Below, one piece after another: positions 22,623-33,000 of a stretch of 64,000 bases of DNA; the stretch's first letter is position 1; each line of letters begins with the position of its first letter. The translations under genes and the position numbers were made by a program. The stretch covers positions 155,854,492 through 155,918,491 of the forward strand of contig OX638368.1 of the NCBI GenBank assembly GCA_951812925.1, read 5' to 3'. The notes beneath the pieces are model-generated. The model searched no databases. It was not told the origin of the DNA and saw only the letters and a program-made list of their open reading frames with translations. The DNA comes from Calliopum simillimum (Eukaryota > Arthropoda > Insecta > Diptera > Lauxaniidae).

Positions 22623-24775
22623 TTAATCCTTTAGGTCTTTTGCACATCTAAAACCCAAATTGCCAGCAGAGCTATCCGCTGTGTTTTGAGAACGCGCTGC
22701 ACAACGATATCGATAGCAATATGATTTATGACACAAGTACGAACCACCCTTCTTTACTCGATTTGGATTTCGGCTCTGATCGTCTGTTCGCCAAAGGTCT
22801 TGTGTCCATTCCCACACATTTCCAACAATATTATAAACATCGAATTGATTTTGACGAAATCGATCTACAGGACAGGTGGTCAGGTAACCGTCCTCTTTAG
22901 TGTTACCATCAGGAAATTCACCTTGCCAGATATTAAGCCTTAATATGGATGAAAGAAGAAAATCATATAACTGCTATATTTCATTGAAACCCACCAATGT
23001 TCTTCCCGGGGCATTAACTTATTTCCCCACGGAAAAAGTTTTCCTTTTTTCCCTCCACGACAAGTGACCTCCCACTCGGCCTCTGTGGGTAGGCGTTTCC
23101 CTGCCCACTTGCAGTAAGCAACTGCATCGTTCCATGATGCATGCACAACCGGATGGTTCAAAAGATCTATGGAAAGAAATTGTTCGTTTAATATCTAATA
23201 TTTAATATTTCTAATTTTTTAATTTTTTTTTTTTTTTTTTTTAATAATTTATTTAGTAACAATTCATGTATATAACAATTCAATGTTTAATTGGCCTCAG
23301 CGCCATGAAGGCATTAATGAGGCAATTTGTCTGAGTTCTTAACCCTTTCAGACCCGTCATACACAGTTGTGTTATCTGAATCCGAGCAGAGTTAAACCAT
23401 TTTTCCTTTTGATCAAAAAGAGAAACGGTCAAGTAGACACATTTTCCTCGGTAGGAGCAGTAGTGTTACTTTTGTATTTTTGGAAATTTTCGTGTTTTTG
23501 TGTCCCACTAATTATGCAGTCGCCCAGGTACAATATATTTACACCGGCATTAACATCTCGGTTCCAACAAGTATTGCAATTTGGACAAAATTGATACCTG
23601 TGTGGGGACTGAGATGTTTTATTTTCGGGTGATTTGCAATTTGCGCACAACTTTGTTGTCCTGAATTCATTGATGAATATGATATCGACATTTCTTCGCT
23701 CTTTTAGTGCTTGTATGAATTTACGATGTGGTGTTCGTATGTAACCGCGAATTGGTGAATTTGATGATATTTCCGTAGACCCAATGCAAATTAAAGTTTG
23801 TTCTGCTACATCTCCCGCAAGTTCATTTGTTAACCGCTGACAGGTTTTTTCAACTTGTATGAACTTTTGTAATTTTAATCGCGTGACTTTTCGTTGACTA
23901 AAAATTTTTTGTTTCTCTTGAAAAATTTCCAACTCGTACCGAATATATTGGTCAAGATCGTTGATTGAATTGGAAGAAAATTTTGTATTTGGCGGACATT
24001 TTGAAGTAATATTTTTCTACATCAAAAATATTTAAAAGGATACATAAATGAAAACTTAAATTCAAATTCTCAAGTATAAAATTGTAGAGTTACTATTTGG
24101 TTTACAAAGTTTAACTTCAACAAAAATGAACCGCTTTTATAGTCTACGCTCACGGAAAAAAAGTCTAAATACACTATTGTAATTTGGGGTTTATGGGTCT
24201 GAGTTCTTAAATAAATAAAAGAATTTATTTTTCAAAAAAACAAATATTTAGTAAATACCTGTTAAATTGCTATTTGGACCATTTGGACGTTGCCAAGATA
24301 CGCCTTTCACTTTATACCACCATTTAGCGTTTGCAACACGGAAATCAACATAAGTTGATTGTTGTTCTTCTGTCAAAAGCGTTTTAAATATGAAACTATC
24401 CCCAAAACTTTCCGCTTCTGTTATATAGCCAGTAGATTTGACAAATTCTTGAAATTTTGCGTTAGACACCTCATATTTGTCGATGTAAAAGTCCGACAAT
24501 GTTACCGTACGTTCAGGTGACTCATTATCTTCTGGAAAATGAGGTTCATTAGTTCCTATCTGAAATTTTCCACCAGGAATAAAAGACATTTCAGGCTCAT
24601 CAGCTTCCATTTCGCCTTCACTTTTATCTTTGTTATAATATTCATTGTATTTTCTTGCATATTTCCGTTCTTGTTTTGCTTCAAGCTCGTCATCCAAGCG
24701 CTCAAAACTGTTGCATCCGCAATCTAAGCGAACGAATCCAACTATAGAAGCAATAAGTAGCACTTGAATATACAT
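22623..24775 (-). CDS. SUMF1: SUMF1 homologue: formylglycine-generating enzyme
   Basis: Three exons on the minus strand, 24,259-24,775, 22,995-23,166 and 22,623-22,938, give 334 residues (human SUMF1 is 374). The enzyme works in the ER lumen and oxidises a cysteine of newly made sulfatases to formylglycine, which they need for activity. A hydrophobic N-terminal signal ([15 protein letters not shown]) is present. The FGE domain starts at [20 protein letters not shown] and continues [31 protein letters not shown] as [28 protein letters not shown], then [18 protein letters not shown]. The CHKSYC pair corresponds to catalytic Cys336 and Cys341 of the human enzyme, and [16 protein letters not shown] closes the domain. 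All splice sites are GT-AG. Intron 1 (23,167-24,258) carries a Fanzor insertion. Appears functional. Confidence 0.93.
23222..23342 (-). mobile_element. LINE 3'-end fragment with poly(A) in SUMF1 intron 1
   Basis: A minus-strand 3' UTR-like sequence with AATAAA followed by a poly(A) run (poly-T at about 23,224-23,242). It is probably the short, 5'-truncated end of a LINE. The Fanzor element is inserted at its upstream side. Confidence 0.45.
23343..24196 (-). mobile_element. Fanzor-bearing insertion, 5'-truncated, 14-bp target duplication
   Basis: An 854-bp insertion flanked by GTCTGAGTTCTTAA at 23,329-23,342 and 24,197-24,210. Its 3' end (minus strand) is GGGTCTGAAAGGG, the same as in the copy at 15,560. 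The two copies differ in where the 5' side stops. No terminal inverted repeats of significant length; only GGGTCTGA recurs near both ends. The last 86 bp after the stop codon hold a conserved stem-loop. Confidence 0.75.
23429..24016 (-). pseudogene. Fanzor (eukaryotic TnpB-like RNA-guided nuclease), C-terminal part
   Basis: About 195 open codons on the minus strand, starting after a likely splice acceptor (GATGTAG, 24,017-24,023) and ending at 23,429. The C-terminal RuvC half of a Fanzor/TnpB protein is clear: a segment ending [14 protein letters not shown] carries the RuvC-II Glu and first zinc knuckle, then [13 protein letters not shown] the second, then [11 protein letters not shown] the RuvC-III Asp. 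Fanzors are eukaryotic homologues of TnpB that cleave DNA guided by an RNA from the element's 3' end. Here the N-terminal half with the RuvC-I Asp is missing, so this copy cannot be a complete nuclease, although the retained part has no stops. Confidence 0.8.
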
Positions 24776-24949
24776 TTTCTTACTAGTAAAAATTATTTAT
24801 CGCTGAGGCCACCTAAGTCCAAAAATATAATAAGCTAATACAAAACAAAAAATCTTAAAAACGTCAAAAAGGCCCTTTTACGCTATCAAGAAAATTTGTC
24901 AGTTTCTTGTCATTGTATCAGTAAATGCTGATATACAATATTTATACCC

Positions 24950-25560
24950 TACACCCAGGGTATATTCACTTTGTCCTTCCGTTTGTAACGCAGTGAAGGA
25001 GGCGTGACAGATATAGAAAAGTATATATATTCATGATCAGTGTCACCTCCTGAGTCGATATAGTCCGTCTGTCAGCTGGCTGGCAGGCTGTCAACCAAAT
25101 TTCAAATTTCATGCAAATTTTGATGATTTTCAGAATCTTTCTTTTACCCCGTTAACATTTTCTTGTTCGAAAAAATAGAAAAACAGAAGTTTTATTATTT
25201 TCGACATTAATATATTTTATTACAAAAATTTCGAGCCAATGCGGACCAAAATCGAATGAAAAATGACAGCTCTATTCTAGATTTAGTGAGTGAACCTTCT
25301 AAAATACTGTCTAATTAACAAAACAAAATTTTCATATGTTTATTCACTAAATCTCGAATAGAGCTCTCATTTTTCATCCGATCTTGGTCCGCATTGGCTC
25401 GAAATTTTTGTTATAAAATATATTAATGACAAAAATAATAAAACTTCACTTTTTCTATTTTTTCGAACAAGAAAATGTTAACGGGGTAAAAGAAAGATTC
25501 TGAAAATCATCGAAATTTGCATGAAATTTGAAATTTGGTTGACTATAGATTGGCTATTTT
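24950..25560. repeat. Long hairpin (inverted repeat, ~195-bp arms, ~60-bp loop)
   Basis: 25,091-25,285 is inverted at 25,347-25,542 with few mismatches (for example ACCCCGTTAACATTTTCTTG against its complement near 25,460). A TATACCCTACACCCAGGGTA motif stands before it at ~24,953. Transcription through it would give a double-stranded RNA hairpin. Confidence 0.8.
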
Positions 25561-25894
25561 TTATCCGATCTCAACAACTGACCCAATGATGAAAAAGCAA
25601 TTTATTTGCCTTTCCAGTGAAATTTTCTTTCATTTGCTGCATGAAGCCTGTGGTTGGGAAAACAAAAACTATGTAAAATAGACACGCAGCTAATTTTAGT
25701 GATGAAAAAATGAATTTTCTCATGAAATTAGTGAAAAAGCACAAAAATATATTTGATTGATGAAAAACGAGCTACAGGTCAGTATTAAATGTCAAATTAT
25801 TTAAATTTTATTGTCAATGTTTCGTTTTTCTTTAAAAAACATCATCAAGAACAACTAAAAATACAAAAATAGTAAAACTTACAATCACTCATAA

Positions 25895-26172
25895 ATAATT
25901 GACTGGAAAACAACCTTACTCGAATTTGCCAACTTTTTGTGAGAGCAACAAATCTACTTTGATGCTTCTCAATTCTTTTTGTGTGTGAATTGGAACAAAC
26001 GTTAAAGCTTTTTATTATAAATGAATACTAAACAAATATTTTCCATTAACTTTTTTTTGCTATAATGTCAATAGTATTTAATAAAAGAAGCGTATTTAAG
26101 TTTTATGTTTATGATTAAAATCCTAGAAAATTGTCTTATTTCGAGTTAGGTTGTTTTTTCAAAGTCCACAGA
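25895..26172. mobile_element. TA-flanked MITE, copy 3 (diverged)
   Basis: The right end AAAGTCCACAGA followed by TA (26,173) and the internal blocks GATGCTTCTCAATTCTTTTT and GTTTATGATTAAAATCCTAG match the elements at 41,950-42,562 and 45,084-49,002. The left end is eroded. Confidence 0.6.
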
Positions 26173-27080
26173 TATGAAAATTATCCAAGGATGGCAAAAC
26201 AGAAAATAGTTTACAATTTTAGGGAGCAACATAAAATGCAGCCACCATTATTATATAAGGTGGTTCAGATTATCTATACAGTTTCTACTGGTCATCAATA
26301 TGTCAAACCTGAGTTTGTGTTTAGTTGTTCAATAAACTCTCAATATTAAGTGTTACTTTGAGCACCGAAGAGGATCAATAGTCTGTTCCCCCTTTAAAGC
26401 GTTGGAGACTTGGAGACTTGATAGAAAGCAAAAATAATGAAACCCTGATTTCATTTTTCTGCGAAACACTACTTCCCTCCGCTTGCCTAGAAATTTGACG
26501 TACCCGTCGTGTGAATTGGCACATAGTAAATTCAGAAAAGAGCTAAGCATGGCAGTACTGCTTACTGCTACTGCGTACACACTGTTTCTAAAAAAAACAG
26601 CTTATCACTGACACTGCCGCTGCCATTCCCACCGCCGCACGGATTACGGACAAGGTATTATGAATTTTGCTGAAAATCATTACATCGATTTTTTACAACA
26701 TTCTGAAATCATTTCTGCAAATTTAAAGTCTTTACTGCAGAAATAGGGCATTACTGCACCTGATTTCAATGCCTTTTCTGTACCAGCTTTAAAATTTGAA
26801 GAGTGATATGATAGTGGCCAAAATTAGTGATGCCAATCAAATACATCAAATAAATTTTTGTAGTTTGATGGTGTGTCTACCCCTAATCAGAAAAAAGCTG
26901 AACTCACTCACAAGCTGTCAAACTTCCTTCGCTCGTCCATTTTTCTAATATTTTTGAAGCGCTTTGGTTATTTGTTGCAAAGAACTTGTTGATTTGTGTT
27001 CCGAATTTATTAAAGTAAAAATAATAGTTTTGTTAAATATTGTTTATTTTGTAAGGCGGTCAATATTTCATTTGTTTTAA

Positions 27081-30000
27081 ATGGAAGATGATATAATATC
27101 TGGTGGTCGTGGTAAGTTGTGAAATTTAAGCTGTCATCAATCTATTCCCTTGGTTTTTTTTTGTTGTACAAATTTTGATCACCATGCTTTCGAAATATGC
27201 CGTTTTATTTTAAATCTTGATGGCATTGTTTGGTATTTCTACTGGGAAAAAAGTAACCTTAGTTTTAAATAAAAAAAAAAAAAACTGAAACAGGCAAATC
27301 GTTGACCGATGTCCGCCATCATGAGAACAACAGTTTTATGAAGGTAAATGGAAAACTTAATTAAGGAACAAAAAGGCAAAGGGAAATATAATTTAATATA
27401 ACTTTTTTCTGTATTATGCTTTCGAGAAATTTGCATGTGCCAAAAACGATGTTAAGAGTAAGTAAAAAGGTTTTCGGGAGATTTTGCAAGGCTAGAACTG
27501 CATGATTTCTGGAATAAGTTGACATTTGAATGATATAAAATGTCTATAAAATTACCGATAGTCTGAGGGAGTTCAAAATATTAAGTGACTTGTTCATAAG
27601 TGTTTAATTTTATGTACAATTAATGCGCAAAAATAATGAACACAGCCTAAATCTTTGAAAGGATCCAACGACATGTCAGGGCTATTTCACTTTTGTCGTT
27701 ATAATCATTTAGTCACGGCTATTATTTTCAATAGCCAGCAATGTTTCATTCAGCGTTTTGGCTATGATTTCCTATAGCCATAGCATATAAAAAAGAGTCT
27801 GTCTATACGGGGCGACTCGCGTACGCGAAAACTCCTCTCTCTCTCTCAATTTACTCAATTAGCGTACGCAAAATCCAGTAAAGTTTTTTCCCCCGGGACG
27901 CATCTTCGTTACAACAGTAATTTTACATAAAAGTAGGGGTAAGTGGGCGGCCTGTGGCCGCAGCTCAGGATTTAAACCCGTCAGACATCCAACACCGGCT
28001 TCGCGGCGGCCTTCGGCCGCGGATCAGTACATAATTTAATCAAGTTCCCCGGGGGAAAAAACTTCACTGGATTTCGCGTACGCTAATTGAGTTTCGCGTA
28101 CGCTAATTGAGTAAATTGAGAGAGAGAGAGGAGCTTTCGCGTACGCGGAACGCCCCGTATAGACATTTCCAAAAAATTATTGCTGGCACCTCTAAACAAT
28201 ACACAAAATGGTCTAGCAGTGAAAATGTATAGAGGTCGTGCATTAATTACGTAAATTATGTGATGTCCGATGTTCAAAAACTATATCGTTGTAAAGGGCT
28301 TAGCTAGGCCTACATTATAAAAAGATTTCTCAAAATCAAAACTGGGTCAGAAATTTTTTTGGAAATCATAAAAAATTAAAAAAATATCTGTTATTTTATC
28401 ATGATAAATGTTTTTGCAAATATGTACCAGTTCGGACTGAACTTTGCCACAACTCACATAAAATTTTTTGGGATACCGTTATGTTTCAAAAACAACAAAT
28501 ATATAACAATACCGCGTTTCGCAGGCAATTTTGTTTTGTTGATTAACTTTTTTCAAAATACATGTAATTCGAAATTACTTATTTGACAAGTTCTTACTTG
28601 ACTACTTCCCCATACCCGATATCTATATATAAATAGGCAAACGAAATCGATTCAATCCCTGTTTCTATACCTAAATCTCAACCGATTCGCTTGATAAGCT
28701 TTCGAATAAATGGCGGTTTTTCTACTATTTTTCTGGTCGATCCGGCCTAATGGACACTTATCAGAATCAAATTTTTTTCGTCGACTCCTATTCAATAGTC
28801 AACCTCGCCTACTCGTCGGTGCATTCTTTCGATACAGATGAGGCTCTGCCTACCGAGTACGGGCGGTATAACCCTAATAACGGCCAAGTCCCGAAAGAGA
28901 CCGACCCGGCCTAGTGTCCATCACACAAAATAAATGCACTAAATACTTTGTTTGATAACATTTAAGATCTTAACACAAAAAATGCGTACGATTTATCCCG
29001 TACAAACCGTGGAATGCTCCAAATTCATCTGTGTCAAATATTTTCAGAGAAATCGTCGGTTAACAGGTAAAACTCGTTAACTCGCTTTGCATTGTAATCG
29101 GATGTGATTTGATAATTATGTTAAAGGTACCGGAATAAATTTCATCAATCAGAAAAATTGGCGCCACCATACCCTAAAATATATTCATTATTTCGTCCGT
29201 TAAGAGGTAAAACGCATTAAGTGAAATGCAAGTGCTTTAAATCTTATCAGAAATATGACGTATAATGTTTTCAAGGGGCGTGGCATCGCTTACTTTGCCA
29301 TTTATTGTCATTTATCTCGGTCCACTTTTATACATGCACCAAATCTCATCTTAATAAATCAAACAGTTTCATAAACTCGGAACAGATTTCATCAATCAGA
29401 AATTTTCGGCACCACACCCTAAAAAATATTCATTATTTCGTCCGTTAAGAAGGTAAAAGGTATTGTGCATGTGTTTTAAATCGTATCAGAAATATGGCGT
29501 ATGTTTTTAAGGGGCGGTGCCTTTTACATATGTACCAAATCGTATTCATCTGTGTCAAATAGTTTCAGAAATATGACAAACAACGTTATATGGAGAAGTG
29601 ACACCTCCCATTTTTTGAGTAGGTGTTATTTGTCTTAGTGCTCGAAATATATTTGTTAAATGCGTTAAATCGTTCCGATATATGACAAATTATGCTTTTA
29701 AGAGGCTTGGCATCACCTATTTTTTCAGTCAATGGTTTTTATCTCGGTGCCCTTTTCATATGCTCCAATTCTCATCCTTATGCGTCAAACAGTATCAGAG
29801 ATATGTGGGATTTTGTTTTTGAGCGGCGTGTAACCGCCCAATTTTTTAGCCTATAACCAGCCTCCGGTCTATACTAATTTATTGTAAAAATTTCATCAAA
29901 ATCGGTAAAGTGGTTCTCGAGTCTATAAAACAAGAACAAACAAATAATATACACAATAGATTTTTATTACAATTTTCAAGATCCTCTGACCCCCGTCACA

Positions 30001-33000
30001 TTTTGTCATAAATTTGTGAACACCGATTGCTGTCGGAATTAAAAAAACAGACAAAAGTTTCGTTTAAAACCACACATTCAGATGTATCTAGATATTCGAA
30101 AAAGAATTTGCATAGATTTTTGGTTTCCCAGATATCAATTTTATTTGTTTTCTCTCAGCCTAAATTTTTGTAGGTTTCAAAATCAATTCCGACAGCGTTT
30201 TCCACGACAACCCTCAATATGTATATTTTCTTTTTAGTTTTTAAACGTTTCAATACAAAAAAAAAAAAATTTAATTTTAGTCACACGGTCCTTAAGAAAG
30301 CGTATGACATCCGTGGACAGCGAAACATCAAGTAGACCTGGTACACCAATTGGAATTAAACTATCATCCATTAATGAAGTCACTAAATCAGGTGCAAAAC
30401 GCTTAATTTACGATTATGTACATGGCTAATTTTATAATTTTTTTTTATAGAGTCGCCATCACTTTCCTCAGTAAAGACTAGGCGAAACTCAGTAACAGGA
30501 ACGCCAGCTAAAACACCTTCCAAGTCGACAGCATTAAAACGTGTTGGTACTCCTGATCCTATTAATAGCCCGATGCGACGTTCTACACGCCGACGCAGTG
30601 TTTCAATTTCTGAAGATGATCCGCCTTTACAAACACCAAAGTCCAAACCACAATTAAATGCCTTAACAGAAGAAGACAGCGATCAATTGGTTAAAAAGCC
30701 TCTTTTACGTTCTTCACAAAAGCCGCATTTTGAACCAACAAAAAATGGGAAACCAAAAGAGAGTTCTCCAAAGTTGTTGACAGCAACCATTAATAACTCT
30801 AACCAAGAAGAGAAATTTCAGAGAGAAAGTATAAATTCCGATTCCAGAGATTCTCATAGTAATATATCAGATATAGAAGTTATAATAGGCAGTAGTGATG
30901 AAGCTGAACAAGAGAAAAAAATTATAAATTATCAAAAGAGCAAGGAAGAAGTTTTTGAAATAATAGATGAGTCCGATTCTCAAAGTTCTCTGAGTACAAA
31001 AACATCAAAAAACTTAACTGGAGTTGATGACATAAAAATTGCGGAGAAACGTTTGCAGACAAAAGAAGAAGTTAGCACAAAAGAATCTATGGAAGTTTGC
31101 AGAGAAGATGGGAACGAATCCAAGAACAAAGAGTCAATGGAAGTAAACAACAAAGCGTCGGAAGAAATTAATAAAGATGATAAAAACAACAGTGCAAATT
31201 TAACTCCTAAAAAAAGTTTTGAAAACGCTAATACTAGCATTTCGAAAACTAATAAAAGTGGTAATAATCAAAAGTCAGATGTTATCGTCAGGTTAAAGCG
31301 CTTAAGCGCTTCAGAGGAAAAAAACTCTCCTTTAAAAGAAAATAAGAATGAATCAGAAAACTTGAAAGCTGTTACATTTCATGAATCAGACAAAGAAAAA
31401 GAATCAAGTATCACATATCCAAGAACACCAGGCGTTAGCAAGATTAAAAGTTATATTAATGAGACCTCTTTAAATGACGGCAAGAAAAAACTGTCCTTTC
31501 ATGAGCAGACACAATTAACACAAAATTTTGGCGATAAGGATACACAAAATTTTGCAGATAATTCCAGAAAGGCTGTAGTTGAAGGTAGCTACATATTTAA
31601 GTTAAATTTATTTAAAATGAAAGGGGGTTTTTTTTTTTTGTATTGCTAGATTTTTTTTTTTGTAATTTATAGAAATCAGGTTGGAATTCGCAATAAACTA
31701 ATAACTCATTTTTCCGATTTCGTTACCGAAACAATATTAAAATCACTACGATGAGATATCGTTGGATGTTATTTATTTAAATTTCATTGTTTCTAGTGTA
31801 CGAAAAACATTGAGGGGATTTCTGAAAACGTGTAAAAGCCTCGAATACCTCGTAAACTCGTAAATGTTGTCAAAATCAATACGAAATTTGACAGTTTTAC
31901 GAGTTTACGAGGTTTTCGAGGCTTTTACACGTTTTCAGGTATCCCCTTATTGTCAAAATATTTTACATGATGTCATAATTCTGTATTACCGACAATGGTA
32001 GGAAATTTTATCATAATTTGACGGACAACAAAATGCGTTAAGAAGTTGATGCATGAGAGTTCGACGATAGCCTGTCTTCTAATATATTGTTATTTTTTCT
32101 CTTTCAGTTTTGAATCCTTTTTATTTTATAATCTATTAACGGGTTTCATTGAAAGACAGTTCAGCCCCCTTTTTATCTGCTACAAAATCAAAAAATTCAA
32201 GTCAATTTTTGTGTTATTGGTTGTGAAGTTGGGAAAGCAATGATTGTGTCTATATCTACGTACTCCAAAAAAAATGTATTTTGTTGGCAATTTATTTGTT
32301 TCACTAAAGCGCATACTAAAGATGGATTACGTAAATTTTGAGTTAACATTATTAATGATGATCGAATTTCTACTACAAGGCTAACTCTAGTTTTAATAAT
32401 TAAAAAAACAGTGTTGTTTTTGTTTCGGTATTCGCGCTAGTATTCGGTATTTGGTGATGTCGGTATTTTCATGTTCCACTCTTCAAATAATTTTCATGGG
32501 CATCAATGACAATTTAAAACTGCCAACCATCATTTAGTGTATAAAACTAAAAAGGCGCCCCTTTGATTAAATACATCTTAAAATACAAATATTTATTTTT
32601 ATTTTTTTGTAGAAAATTATTCAAATTGTCAGGTGTTACCAGAAAAAATTACGCCTAATAAGTTGATGGGAGAACTTAAAATCTCAACATCTCAGAGTTG
32701 TAATGTAGACGCAGAAATAACACCCAAGCCGGGGTCTAACATCTCAAATGCAATTCCACTAGGTTTTAACGTTGATAAAGAAATGTTATTGAGAAAAGAA
32801 GAGCTGTTGCTATCACCAGAGAAATTACTGAGGTCGGGTAAAGCATATGGAAATTCTCCGCCTACAAACACAGTAAACAATACTCCGAAAAGCCGAAGCA
32901 ATACACCCGTTTCAGAAATAAATTCACCTAAAAACAATAGATCTCCCAAAACATCTGCAGATTCCCCAACCATAAAAACAACGAAAAGTACTCCGAAAAG

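Noticed and set aside
23339..23355. TTAACCCTTTCAGACCC read as a piggyBac-type end with TTAA duplication
   Set aside because: The direct repeat extends to 14 bp (GTCTGAGTTCTTAA) here and 15 bp at the other copy, where no TTAA is present, so a TTAA-specific mechanism does not fit.
28960..29860. Regular repeats considered as a CRISPR-like array
   Set aside because: Units are long, diverged and without constant repeat/spacer structure; a decayed satellite in an animal genome.
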